Assembly: GCA_001557505.1 (NCBI GenBank)
Contig: LSAX01000003.1
Location: 2,232,001 to 2,296,000, forward strand
DNA from: Reticulascus tulasneorum
Taxonomy: Eukaryota > Ascomycota > Sordariomycetes > Glomerellales > Reticulascaceae
Length of the DNA: 64,000 nt
Direction of reading: 5' to 3'
The notes beneath the pieces were generated by a model. The model saw nothing but the letters and a program-made list of their open reading frames with translations, was not told where the DNA came from and searched no databases. The position numbers and the translations under genes were made by a program. Positions 43,833 through 57,056 of the stretch are shown in pieces (position 1 is the first letter of the stretch; each line of letters opens with the position of its first letter).

Positions 43833-44938
43833 GTTGAGTCCATGAACCGTTGGATTCTTCTGGATTGCACCCTAAAGAGCATGCATAACACGGCTCAAAA
43901 GGTACGCGAAACTATGTTTCCGAGGCGTTCCGATCGCCCGACTCTTGTGATTTTCCAGTCGCGCCCGGGAAGCGGGATTGGAATTGGGGGGATGATAAAA
44001 GTGGCTTGACCCCCGGGCGACCTTGTGGCGCTTTCATGTGACTGAAGAGAAATTGGTGAAGAGTCATTGGGTGGTCTGATAGAGAGAGCGCGGCACTTTT
44101 AGAGTGTGGGGAAAGCTTTTTCGGTTAGAAGGTGCCCTGGGACTTTCGGGCGCGGGGGGGCATTTCCAGCAGCTACCTAGACTTAACGTCCAGGGAGGAA
44201 TGGCCTGGGGGGCTGCTTACGCCTGTTAGCGAGCTACTTGTCCTGGGTCCTAAATGCCTCTATAATTAGCATGTAACTTGCAGTGGTTTGACATTTGAAT
44301 ATCCAAACCTGGTGCTTCAGGACACAATGGTCGTCTTGGTGAAATTCCAAGCTGGCCGCCAAGTCAATAAAAAAAAGTAGCAATCGATCCATTCAAAGGC
44401 TTTCAATGTCATTCGCGTCTGCTCCGACATCAGACTGTGCATGCACCCCCAAGAACAATGCGCTGTGAATAAGCTTTCGCAAAGCGCCATCTCAGGCCGA
44501 GGTACCCCCCTAACCGCAGCGACTGCATGCGCGGGTTTGGCCGAGTGACAATGACGATGGAACCTTGTCTCCGGCAACAGAAGGAACCTCAAGCTCTCAC
44601 CACCATCCCTCCTCACGCCCGACCCTAAACCACCTAATCTTGCTCCACGCGAGCAAGTAATCTATTCAATTGGCAATGCGTCGTTAAACCCGAGTATTCG
44701 GTAGCCCAATTCTGTCTCCCGTACGCATCCGTTGCCGCGCTTTCTCCCATGTCCTGCGCCCTTAAGCCTCGGTAAAGACTCCCCGTCCCCAGGCCGCGGG
44801 GTTGACTCACAGACTCGACGCAACACGCGACACGCATCTACACGAGAGGAGGGAGACATTTCGAGTTACCCTTTTGAATGGTTACATTGTTGCTTTGATT
44901 CCACGGTTTCGATTGGGTCGCCCCTAGCTTTGCCCAAG
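43833..44938. promoter_or_regulatory. Divergent intergenic region
   Basis: 1.1 kb between the starts of the coiled-coil gene (-) and the PDK-family kinase (+). It should contain both promoters. No repeat or RNA gene seen. Confidence 0.45.
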
Positions 44939-46573
44939 ATGTCGTGGAGGAAGACGGAGAGGCTGATGGACACCATCAAGCACTATGCCAGTTTCCCGGC
45001 TACCGGTGTAAGCCTCCGGCAAATGGTACAGTTCGGCGAGAAGCCATCTGTTGGTGCGTATATCTCAACTGAACACGCTTCAATCCCTTTGCTATCGTGA
45101 GCCATGGCTAACAAGACCGTTGCGGCGTCTGCAGGCACTCTCTTCCGTGCGTCACAGTTTCTTGCCGAAGAGCTTCCCATCCGTCTCGCCCACCGAGTCC
45201 AGGAACTCGACAGCTTACCCGATGGCCTTAATGAGATGCCATCCGTCAAGAAAGTGTTGGATTGGTATGCCCAATCGTTCGAGGTATCTATGGCCCTCCC
45301 CAATCTCCGCCCCCAAGTGTATATATGACTCACTGACAACCTCGTTCTCTCGCAGGAGATAACCACACTTTCGCGGCCAGACCTGAAGACCGATGTCCGG
45401 GAAAGACTTATGAAGCCCGGGAAAATATTCGGGAAAAGCTCCGCCCTGCTCTCAGAGGCAACCCGAAACCCCAGCATCGAGGAAGGTCAATATGCCTCAT
45501 GGCCGCAGCAGAACGGGAACGGAAATGGAAACGGATGGGGCAAGAAAACCGCACTGAGGAGGTATTTCGCAATGGTGGATGACTCGGGCAATTGGCCGGC
45601 GGAACTACAACTGTATAACCAACGCTTCGCGCAGACTCTAAACAAGATCAAGAGGCGGCACGACGGCGTCGTGACGACCATGGCTCAAGGCATCCTGGAG
45701 TACAAGCGAAAACGGCAACGCATGCAGATCGACAACAACATACAGTCGTTCCTGGACCGGTTTTACATGTCGCGCATAGGCATCCGCATGCTTATAGGGC
45801 AGCATATTGCTTTGACGGACCAGAGCCACCACCGGGACCCCTCCTACGTGGGCATCATCTGCACCAAGACCAACATCCAAGAACTCGCACAAGAAGCCAT
45901 CGAGAACGCCCGGTTCGTTTGCGAAGACCATTACGGCCTGTTCGAGGCGCCGAAGATCCAGCTTGTGTGCAATCCCAACATCAACTTCATGTACGTCCCC
46001 GGTCACTTGTCGCACATGCTCTTCGAAACCCTCAAGAACTCCCTGCGCGCCGTCGTCGAGGCGCACGGGCAGGACAAACAAGAGTTCCCCGTGACGAAGG
46101 TCATCGTCGCCGAGGGCAAGGAGGATATCACGATCAAGATCTCGGATGAGGGCGGCGGCATCCCAAGAAGTGCCATCCCGCTGGTTTGGACCTACATGTA
46201 TACCACCGTGGACAGGACGCCAAACCTAGACCCGGATTTTGACCAGAGTGATTTCAAGGCCCCCATGGCCGGGTTCGGATACGGCCTGCCCATCTCGCGT
46301 CTCTACGCAAGATACTTTGGTGGCGACCTCAAGTTGATCAGCATGGAAGGGTGAGTTTTGCTTTCCCCATTCTTCATCCTCACTGCCGCCCCTGGTCACA
46401 TCTCACTTGGCGTCCTCAAAATGACAAGCCTGTATGCCGTGTCTCATCCGCCCTACATCATTTACAGCTGCACCGCATTGCTGGCATAATCCACTGACTC
46501 AACTCGCAGGTACGGCACCGACGTCTACCTCCACCTCAACAGATTATCTAGCTCTTCAGAGCCGCTGCAATAG
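44939..46573 (+). CDS. Mitochondrial pyruvate/branched-chain 2-oxoacid dehydrogenase kinase family protein
   Basis: GHKL-fold protein kinase that phosphorylates and inactivates a 2-oxoacid dehydrogenase E1 alpha subunit in the matrix; the family includes yeast Pkp1/Pkp2 and mammalian PDK/BCKDK. Four exons: 44939..45053, 45135..45283, 45356..46350, 46510..46573; 440 residues. Helical regulatory domain: TGVSLRQMVQFGEKPSVGT, FLAEELPIRLAHRVQEL, FYMSRIGIRMLIGQHIALT. ATP-binding boxes: N-box ETLKNSLRAVVE, G1 ISDEGGGIPRSAI, G2 GFGYGLPISRLYARYFGGDL, last strand YGTDVYLHLNRL supplied by the fourth exon. An Asn/Gly repeat insert (about residues 110-118) is unusual. Pyruvate dehydrogenase is the likelier target, but PDK and BCKDK roles cannot be told apart here. 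Confidence 0.93.
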
Positions 46574-47038
46574 CAATCAGCAGCCATGAGGGATAGTAGG
46601 TCCCGAGGATTGGCGCTGCCGCTACGGTACAGGATAAAAAAGAAATTGAAAGACCTGGAGGTCACAGAGCGTAGGCAGGTTGGAGACGCGGAATCGATGG
46701 TAAATCAGGGCGGTGGCGATCCTGGGCTCTACAGGCGTAGCAATGAGCTGTAAATACAGAGTTGCAATACACAAAGTATATGAAAGCGGTACGGGTCGCA
46801 GGCTACATGGGCGCGACCTGGATAAAGGTCATGGTGGGTCGTGATTGTGACATCTTCTCAAGATCGTGCACACGACAAGACATTGGAATAAAACACGCAG
46901 AAGTTCAAGGAAAGGTGTTGCTATCTATGTAGGCACCGGCCATTTATTGCATCTGACTTCATTCAGTCTAGTCAAACTCTCGGATTAAGCTACGAGTTTC
47001 GTCTGCATGTGACGCCATCAAATCTCGCAAGGTATATC
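46574..47038. other. Convergent intergenic region
   Basis: 465 bp between the 3' ends of the PDK-family and Stc1-domain genes. Likely holds both 3' UTRs. Nothing else seen. Confidence 0.5.
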
Positions 47039-48514
47039 TCAGAGCTCATCCTCACTGCCAGAGTCCGAGCCTGGCCCACGTCGTCCAGCATCCGGCAACT
47101 CAGGCTCTCCGCGCCAGTGTACGGATTGGTTGAAAGGTAGCTTGGACACGTCTTTGCTGCTGAATGTTGCTCGACTAGCAACTGCTCGATTGGTGGGGGG
47201 GTGGTAGTTGTAACCACTTGAGGCTAGCGTTGATGGCCGCGACTGATCAGTTGGCGCCTTCGTTCGTTGGTGTGGCTTACCCTCCGAGTCCCACACGTTG
47301 AACGAAACAGTCTTCTTGGCCGCATCCTCCTGCTTCGTCTGGCGCAAAGTAGTTGCAGTGGAAACACTGGAATCACCCCAAGGATCGCGAGCGGGCGGGA
47401 AATTGGCGTTACCAGAACCAGGGGAAGAATCATCTTGGGTTACCCCATAACCCTTGGCTTCGCTAAAGGAGATCAGGTTCTCATCCTTGCGCAAGCCAGC
47501 CGTCGAGCCACCATAATTCCAGAGTTCCGCAGAGCCGTCATTCATACGATTCTTGTCTTTTAAGATTCCATGATGCTCCTGCTCTTGAGGGCCGCTCGTA
47601 TATGTAGGAACTCGGCTTGAAATATGGGGGGGGAGCCTGGGGATGTTCGCGTTCCTAAGGAGGGCGTCGTTGCTAGCAGTCGTGTTATTGGGACCCGGTG
47701 ACGTTTCCGCGATAGACAGCTTGCCCAGAGCCATGGAGCTCTCGTCAGTTACGCTGTTGTCATATTTCTCAAGCGGCATAGTGACCCCATCTGTGCCAGT
47801 GATCGGAGCGAGGGGCTAGTTCAATGTTTAGTCGCATGCTATAAGGCTGCAGAGTCTCACCTTACCTCGTCGTCGTCAAAGTCAAAAATCTTCTCGTGAG
47901 CACCAGGACCTCTGAGGAGATTGGAAACATTCTCCTGTTCACCAGTGTCTCTGATATGGTGCGGGGGTGCCCGAGGTGTGATGGCTGGCTCCAATGTTTC
48001 CAGCCAGTACTGGCACGAAGTGCAGGTCTGGAGGGTTAAGTGAGTAGACATAACTTGTAACGCCTCATTTGAAGCAAAGGATGCACATACGTTGACGCCA
48101 TTGGCACGATTATTCTTGCTAAAGTCCTTAAGCGGCTTTACTTGGTTGCACGGGCCTTCACAACGCATCTCCATAACAGGTTCTCCCGAATGCTCTCGGC
48201 ATATCATTCCAGTTTTTGCTGGGTCGATGCGTTTATTCATCCGTCCATTCTTAAACACCATTGCTTGATATCGTTTCGAGAAGGCGCCGAGCGGCTTCCA
48301 TTCATGGCCAATAGAGCATTGAAACCTAGGCGACACGAGGTCAGGAAAACGAAGCTATGTCTCGAGTAGGGCTAAACTTACGATTCAGGCACTTTAGAAC
48401 CGAGATTCTGGGGCCTAGAAACATGGCAGGTTAGATAAGTGCGCTTGAGTCGGAAATGAGGTGATCTTACCCGTTGGGGCGTTTGATATTGCTAGAATTA
48501 GCTTGAGATGACAT
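47039..48514 (-). CDS. Stc1-domain protein
   Basis: Carries an N-terminal Stc1 domain, a zinc-binding module named for fission yeast Stc1, which links the RNAi machinery to the CLRC histone H3K9 methyltransferase complex. Five exons: 48514..48471, 48414..48382, 48325..48091, 48027..47866, 47815..47039; all introns 49-63 nt; 416 residues. Domain blocks at about residues 20-130: ESFQCSIGHEWKPLGAFSKR, GMICREHSGEP, MRCEGPCNQVKPLKDFSKN and TCTSCQYWLETLEPAITP, giving the cysteine pairs expected. The remaining ~250 residues are Ser/Pro/Asn-rich, low complexity, ending in acidic SGSEDEL. A role in heterochromatin is known only for the yeast protein; here it is inference. Confidence 0.88.
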
Positions 48515-49635
48515 CTTCGATTGCAGTAAGCCAACTGGTAATGCGAAGTATGATGGAGAAGGAGCCTGTAGGTGAAGAGGCAAGAGAAAATATGCGGAAA
48601 TTCAGATAGAGAGGAGAGGAAGCCACCTCAAGCTGTGGTTTATGGAAGGAATAGGAGACCCAGCCTTGAGTTGGGTGGGGACGGTTGTCGGTTTGCGGGG
48701 TGCCTAATGTGAAGTGTTCAATCTTTGTTCAAATCAGAATGGCTGTCTTGAGTTATGAGGAAGGGTGCTGGTTGGAATTGAATAAACCGAAAGTGAGTAC
48801 GCATGAAAACGGCCGGGTCGAGTTCTCAGATGTCTAAGTAAGGAAAGAAGTTGTTATGAGAAGAAAGTTGGTCAAAATGACACACACAAAGAAGAGCAGT
48901 CGGAAACACGAAGTCCTAAAAGGATCTTAGTGCACCTGGATGGATGTTCGAAGACTCGGCGTTGGCTCGAGAGGACTGCAGATTGTTTGTGTCAGTGCTT
49001 CAAACCCTTTGACTGTGAGGGTGTAATGTAGGTAGTAAAGAGAAATGAAGACGACGGGTGAGGAGTTGAAGGTGGGTTAAGAAAGGCTGAGTCTATGAGT
49101 ACCTTAGGTAGGAAGGTGGGTAGGTGGGTAAGGTAGGGGAGTATTATCCTCGGGCTACTAACCTAGTCACGGGTCTTTGGAAGGAACTAGATTGGATCCT
49201 GGCAATTGAACAGCCTCTTAAACCGTGGACTACCTTCAACTGCGGAAGGTATGGATCTGGGGTTCTTCCCTCAGGCCCTTCGTTGACTGGGGTTTCTTTC
49301 GAGATATGTCAAAGATTGTTCCGTTTGAGTAGGTAGGTGTAAGGCAGCTATGGCCAAAAAAAGACAGACTACTACCGTAAGATATCTCTACTTGAGTGAA
49401 TGAAGGAAGGCGTCTGCAGTCTTAGCATAAGGAAAGAAAACATGTGCCCCATCTGTTGTGACTTATTGAGTTTACCTCACGTAAATGGCAAGAAGTATCT
49501 GGAGAGGTTGATACTGCACGATCAGAACGAACATGATCAAGATCTTTAGGATGTGATAGTTCATTTCTACGAGTAGATATCCCACTAGGCTTTGAGAACC
49601 CTGATCCAGGCTCAGTGTACTGAGAAAAAGCGAAC
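48515..49635. other. Intergenic region between Stc1-domain and glucoamylase genes
   Basis: 1.1 kb. It should contain the Stc1-domain promoter on the left and the glucoamylase 3' UTR on the right. GGTAGG/GGTGGGTAGG-rich stretch near 49104-49135. No gene accepted. Confidence 0.45.
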
Positions 49636-51893
<2,258 letters not shown>

Positions 51894-53417
51894 GGGCTGG
51901 ATCAGCGTTGCGGTATTGTTTGGTAAAAGACCACGGACATTTTGATGGAGGATATCCATGCTACTATACTCGAGGAATATTCGCTACTTAGAGTATATAT
52001 GCAGGTTTGGCTGGGCCGCTGGATGTGGCGTGGAGGACGCAGTTATCTGAGCATAAGGTAGAGAGAGGTCCGTCAGGATAAAGAGAGGAGCGTCTGAGGT
52101 GGCATGTGATTCTCGTGGCTCGGCGTTTGTCCCTTGGACTGGTCGTACAGAGCTTGAGCGCATGGGCGATATCCTGGGGAAGAGCGCTGAGATGAGGTGT
52201 GGCGTGACGTCACTTGCAGCCTGGTCACGTTGTGCAGGTATTCATTTATCTAAGAATTCGCCAACTCGAACGTAATGACCCTTTGTCGATGGATCTATCA
52301 TCTAACGGCTTTGGCGGTCAACCGCAAATAATATCTTTTTGATGGATGAACCAACTGAGTCTGACTGAGTAACAACTGGTGGAGGCACGGTCTTGGGTTT
52401 ATGCCCCACATCTGGGATACGCCGTACTAAAGCGCATCTGCCATGCGTAATTTGTCTGCAGCCTTGTCACCAGTGACCGTCGCTGTATATAATTACATAC
52501 ACCACGAATGTAATACTGGCTTGGCCATTTTGGCTCAAGAAGTGAGTTGAGCATTGCAAGGATTTTGGCAGCATTACTTTTGCTCATGCATCCATTACAA
52601 TCATCAAGGCGGCAGGTCGTGCTGCTTCAGCTATCAAATTTCATTGAGAACTCATACGGAAAGCGCCAAGCTTCTTTGAGAAGCCCGGAACATGGGAATA
52701 AGGCAAGATGTGAGACTCCGAAACGATGTCCGATATGGAGACTCTGGCCCTCATAAGTTGGTAAATGACACATGAAGTGAAACTTTTTAGCAGACTGCCC
52801 TGAGCCTGAGAAGCTCCTAGTCATAGGCAATTGGGAGTTGACAACAAAACACACAAGACACAACACAGCATAGCACCAAATGCAAGCAAGCTCAGCTTGA
52901 TATGCATAGTTTGTAGGCGAAATGGTTTTCCTCAACCTCATAGATCAACGATCTCGGACAAAAGGTTTGGGATATAACGCCTGAGTGCATCCCGTTCCAC
53001 CAGGCTCAGCTTTTGACGGCGAGCAAGGCTTCCCAAAGGTGACTGCTTATTCTGGGATCTGTCGATTGGAAGATTGACATCATGAAAAAGAGATGGCTCC
53101 ATTTTGTGATCGAGCTGCCGCAGTAATCAACCCGAGTTCACTAGGTGAGCCAGGGATCGCTGGGCACAGATCCGTGATGTTGGAAAGAAGAAACAAGCAG
53201 AAGAAAAATTTGGAGGGCGGATAAGTATGGAGAGAATTTTGGATGCACAGACCATGCTGACATAATATTTTATAGGACGTGGGTCACGAAGTCCAACGAC
53301 AACTTGCATCCCGCGCCGAAGCAGTTGCATTTGAAAGTCGCAGCCGTCAACCACGCAAATACGCCTTCACCGTATCTCTCTCTCACATACAAGGCCGACT
53401 AGAGTCGCACAGCCAAG
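51894..53417. promoter_or_regulatory. Divergent glucoamylase / SART-1 promoter region
   Basis: 1.5 kb between the two start codons. On the glucoamylase side a TATA-like TATATA (about 51995-52000) lies about 100 bp upstream of its ATG. Two sequences match the CreA consensus SYGGRG: GTGGAG (52030-52035) and CTGGGG (52174-52179). I found no clear AmyR site (CGG-N8-CGG/AGG) in the first 300 bp. Short degenerate motifs occur by chance, so functional status is open. Confidence 0.4.
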
Positions 53418-55427
53418 ATGGACGCAGCAACAATAGAGGAGACAAATCGCATCCGCGTCTCGCTGGGCATGAAGCCTTTGCCGGTGCCTGGCGCAGATAA
53501 CTCCCAATCTGTCCATGCGCAGGCAGCCTCTGACAGCGACGAGGACGCGCCAAGTACTCTCGAAAGTCGACAGGCGCAGGGCTACGACAACTACTCCAAG
53601 CATCTTGCTGATGAAGCGGCAAAGCGAAAACGAGAAGAGAGGAAAGAAGCCACCAAGAAAGCCAGAGATGCGGCACAACGGATCGCGACTCTTGAAGGCA
53701 AGGGCTTAGGCGACGCCGACGAGGGCGGTGATGTCGATGCGAAAGCATGGCTGAAGAGCCAGAAGAAGAGGCAAAAGAGGATCGACCAGGCAAGGAAGCT
53801 TGAAGAGGAGCAGGCTGCAGCGGAAGCTGAGGCCATGGCTGCTCTTCAGTACACGTCGAAAGATCTGGCAGGCGTAAAGGTCGCTCACGACTTGTCAAAG
53901 TTCCTAGAAGGGGACGAGCAGGTCCTCACACTAAAGGACACGACCATAGAAGAAAATGAAGAGGAAGGAGACGAGCTTGAGAACCTCGACCTTCGGGACC
54001 GGGAGAAGCTAGACGAAAACCTCGAAAACAAGAAGAAAAAGCCAGCATACAACGTCCACGATATGGAGGAGAATGAAGAGCGCGGCCTTCTATCTCAGTA
54101 CGACGAAGAAATCAATGGCAAGAAAGTCAAGAGGTTCACGCTGGATGCAAGCGGTGCGATTGCCGATCTTTCCGACATCTTGGAAGGGCCAACTGAGAAG
54201 GCCAAGAAGTTGCAAACGATCGATCTGGATATGCTTCGTAAGCTCTCATCTCCTCCATCTTCTGATGCAGTCACACTAATATGTTTGCGCGCAGAAGACA
54301 CCCCTGCCTCGGATTACTTTGATATATCCGAGATCAAGGTGAAGAAGCCGAAGAAAAAGAAGGCGAAATCAACGCGGCAGAAGCCGATTGATGAAGACGA
54401 TATTTTCCCACTTGAGCCCGCGCCAGCGGATGTCGACTCAATGGATGTAGATTCCGGTGCCTTGGCGAGTAAAAAGAAAAGAAAGGTAGAGGATGATACA
54501 TTTGTGGACGACGAGGATCTTCAAGCCTCGTTAGCGATCCAAAGAAGAAATGCACTCAAGAAAAGGAAGCGTGCCACACCGTCAGATATCGCTAGACAAC
54601 TAAGAGAAGAGGCAGAGGAGCCTGAAAATGAAGGTCAAAATGGTGGGATAGTCATTGACGAGATCTCCGAATTCGTCTCCGGCTTGAAGAAAGCAGACGA
54701 GGACGAGGAGAAGAAAGCGAAGAAGCCTAAACCGAATGCTGAAACGTCAATAACAGCAATGGATTCTGACTCCGACGAAGATGGAGACCATCGGATGAAT
54801 GTCGACATGGAGCTCGAAAAGGAAGAACTGCAGAGAACATTATCTAACGACCTTGCTGCAACAGGGGTGGAGGAAGAGAAGACGGTGGGCTCCGGCATGG
54901 GCTCGACTCTACTGCTTTTGCGGGAACGAGGACTTCTGAAAGATTCTCGCGGTGCTGAGCTCAACGATGATTTCCGCAGAAAGTCGGATTTTCTGGCAAC
55001 CAAGCGACGTCTTGAGGATGAACAGGAGGAGAGAACCAAGCATCAACGAGAACGCGACAGAACCAGTGGCCGTTTGGACAGAATGTCAGTCAGAGACCGA
55101 GAGGAATGGGCTCGCCAACAGAACAACTATCGTGACCAACAGCAGTCTCGCATTGTAGACGACTTGTTCAAGAAGAACTACCGCCCAAATGTCGAGCTCA
55201 AGTATCGGGACGAACACGGTCGCGAACTAGACCAGAAAGAGGCATTCAAGCATCTAAGTCATGCATTCCATGGCAAAGGGAGTGGCAAGGGCAAGACTGA
55301 CAAGCGACTCAAGAAGATTGAAGAAGAGCAGCGTCGAGAGTCACAGAGCATGCTGGATTCCAGCAGCAGCGCTGACATATCCTCGGCAACGAAGAAGCGA
55401 AGAGAAGCTGGCGTTCGACTGCAGTGA
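53418..55427 (+). CDS. SNU66: SART-1/Snu66 family tri-snRNP spliceosome protein
   Basis: Nuclear component of the U4/U6.U5 tri-snRNP. Two exons, 53418..54237 and 54295..55427; 650 residues. The 57-nt intron is a multiple of three and has no stop, so unspliced reading continues through it; GTAAGC..GCAG ends, a CTAAT branch site and the family-typical LQDTPASDYFDISEIKVKKP across the junction prove the splice. Family blocks: N-terminal TNRIRVSLGMKPLPVPG, the long charged coiled region (YDNYSKHLADEAAKRKREER), TSKDLAGVKVAHDL, RGLLSQYDEEINGKKVKRF, STLLLLRERGLLKD, and near the C-terminus LKYRDEHGRELDQKEAFKHL and FHGKGSGKGKTDKR. Rich in Lys/Glu throughout. Divergent from glucoamylase. Confidence 0.95.
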   Translation: MDAATIEETNRIRVSLGMKPLPVPGADNSQSVHAQAASDSDEDAPSTLESRQAQGYDNYSKHLADEAAKRKREERKEATKKARDAAQRIATLEGKGLGDADEGGDVDAKAWLKSQKKRQKRIDQARKLEEEQAAAEAEAMAALQYTSKDLAGVKVAHDLSKFLEGDEQVLTLKDTTIEENEEEGDELENLDLRDREKLDENLENKKKKPAYNVHDMEENEERGLLSQYDEEINGKKVKRFTLDASGAIADLSDILEGPTEKAKKLQTIDLDMLRKLSSPPSSDAVTLICLRAEDTPASDYFDISEIKVKKPKKKKAKSTRQKPIDEDDIFPLEPAPADVDSMDVDSGALASKKKRKVEDDTFVDDEDLQASLAIQRRNALKKRKRATPSDIARQLREEAEEPENEGQNGGIVIDEISEFVSGLKKADEDEEKKAKKPKPNAETSITAMDSDSDEDGDHRMNVDMELEKEELQRTLSNDLAATGVEEEKTVGSGMGSTLLLLRERGLLKDSRGAELNDDFRRKSDFLATKRRLEDEQEERTKHQRERDRTSGRLDRMSVRDREEWARQQNNYRDQQQSRIVDDLFKKNYRPNVELKYRDEHGRELDQKEAFKHLSHAFHGKGSGKGKTDKRLKKIEEEQRRESQSMLDSSSSADISSATKKRREAGVRLQ

Positions 55428-55704
55428 TGGGGCTAGATATCGGAATCAGGGAATCCAAAAGGTGCTGCCTCCATATGTACACTTTACACTGAATGAGCTT
55501 ATTTTATATGCTGACACAACGAACAAAATTTCCCAGACGCTCGGCTAGTGACATATGTTGTGCTTTTACGTCATATACTGGCAACATGTTGAGTATATTG
55601 TCCTTTATACCAAGGCGTGTCACGGAATACAAAGCTGTATTCGGGGTTTCAATTCGTTTTTCACTTTTCATGAAGATTGCATGGTGTGGACCATTCATAT
55701 GGAG
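55428..55704. other. Convergent intergenic region
   Basis: About 280 bp between the SART-1 stop and the likely end of the minus-strand hypothetical gene. Nothing else seen. Confidence 0.4.
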
Positions 55705-56420
55705 TCAAACTCTTGACATTTTTCTATTCCTAAATCTCAGGAGACAATGTGGCAGGATTTCAGTCACTAGGAGTTTAAAGGAGAGGAAGAGAACACACTC
55801 AGGGATATCAACGCAACACTTACCGTCTGAATTGCTCCTTACCCGGATTGCGTCGTAGATAGCCCAGAGGTCGACTTGGGCGTTAGGCTCTTGCTCACTC
55901 CAGAGCAGTTTGTTCGGGTTTTGACAATTCGGAGTGGCTTGGTGAACAGTAGTGGACCTGGCTGCATTTCTTCAGCCAAGGGCAGGGTTTCATCAGCTTC
56001 CTTACGGTTCTGCTTAGCCTTGGTCAAACCATCTCCTATTGCTGATTGCTGCAAGATTTTCTTGACGGCATCTTCAATGGAGGGTCGCTGATTGCGCATT
56101 GATTGAGAACCAGGCTCAGTGTGGGGACCATCATCGTCTCCCTGAATACTCTGCAGAAGTGCCACAAATAGAGGATCATCTGAGTACTTGATGATGGACT
56201 CCTTTAGCCACTCCGGACCAGACTGAACATTCTGGGCTGTCGTCAACTCGACACAGGAATTCTTCTCGGCCAAATCTGTGAGGTTAGTGCGGCTGCTATT
56301 CGTTTGAAGCGGAGAAGGCTGTGATGGGAGTCCAGTGGCGCTTGAGTCCGAAGGGCAGTGAGACACTGGGGATTCTGACCCATGAGAGGAGCTATGGTTA
56401 GTCTCATATTTGGGGGACAT
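55705..56420 (-). CDS. Unknown Ser/Gln-rich protein (splicing uncertain)
   Basis: Not recognised. The simple model is one exon, 56420..55839 (193 residues), Ser/Pro/Thr-rich at the N-terminus, with a more ordered block (PEWLKESIIKYSDDPLFVAL) and RPSIEDAVKKILQQSAIGDG. A better model splices out a 44-nt intron 55962..56005 (gtaagg..gcag), switching to a frame reading NPNKLLWSEQEPNAQVDLWA-IYDAIR, which looks more like real protein, then joins 55766 after the donor at 55823 and ends at 55705. A leader intron 56427..56481 (gtaagt..catag) just upstream supports expression. Low confidence in the exact protein. Confidence 0.5.
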
Positions 56421-56894
56421 TGCGTTCTATGAGGGAATTGTAGTGGGAAGAGAAAGATAGGTCACTTAGCAAGAAACTTACCTATGGCAGAATGCCTGCA
56501 ACTGATCGCTGGATCCTGTTTGTTTTCGTCCTGTATGCCGAAGTACTCCACGAAAGTCCTGGGTTTATATGCCATGTGTATGCCGGTTGATTTGATTAGA
56601 ACAAGCTTCTCATTATTAAACAATATGATTGTACGGATCCCATTGACCCTAGCAGTCTCATAATTCACCGCCTAGTCAAGGACTGTTTCGTCAACCGTGG
56701 CTTTGTCCTGTTTCTTTATTTCTACAACACAAAGAGACCGAATCACAAAGTTTCCCTTTCCTCAACTAATCATACAATCTCACAATTAACCAGCATCGGA
56801 ACATCCATGCAAGAAAACGCCTCTGTGACCTATATCCATCCAGCCATCCACACCACACCAAGGAAACCAACACCGCTGACAGCCGCACGACATT
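56421..56894. other. Leader of the hypothetical gene and spacer
   Basis: Contains the candidate leader intron 56427..56481 and an upstream 68-codon frame (56462..56668 minus) that cannot be joined in frame to the downstream ATG, so I treat it as leader rather than an exon. The rest is probable promoter and 3' UTR of the small membrane protein gene. Confidence 0.35.
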
Positions 56895-57056
56895 CTACTT
56901 CGGGTCTGCCTGCGGGGCCTCACTCGACCGGCCGCGGGTGAACCACCACGTCAATGTCAGGATGAACAGCCACACTCCGATCCAGGTGATGACCACGAGT
57001 GGGGATTTACGCGACGGGGTCCGGTAGGGCGAATAGGTTAATTTGAAGTCGGGCAT
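56895..57056 (-). CDS. Small single-pass membrane protein (53 residues)
   Basis: Not recognised. The ORF from the Met at 57056 gives 53 residues: a basic N-terminus (MPDFKLTYSPYRTPSRKSP), one hydrophobic helix (VVITWIGVWLFILTLTWWF) and a hydrophilic acidic tail (RGRSSEAPQADPK). The layout is typical of tiny mitochondrial or ER membrane-complex subunits. A longer in-frame extension to 57230 exists but looks less protein-like. It is unspliced and short, so confidence is moderate. Confidence 0.5.
   Translation of the reverse strand: MPDFKLTYSPYRTPSRKSPLVVITWIGVWLFILTLTWWFTRGRSSEAPQADPK

Noticed and set aside
45500..45545. Asn/Gly codon repeat in the PDK-family gene, considered as an assembly artefact
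   Set aside because: It keeps frame, and low-complexity inserts at loops are common in fungal proteins. A similar Asn/Gly-rich stretch occurs in the AP-2 alpha linker.
56462..56668. 68-codon minus-strand frame as a first exon of the unknown Ser/Gln-rich gene
   Set aside because: The canonical donor after CRHSAI is in the wrong phase for the downstream ATG and would give an early stop; better explained as leader with an intron.
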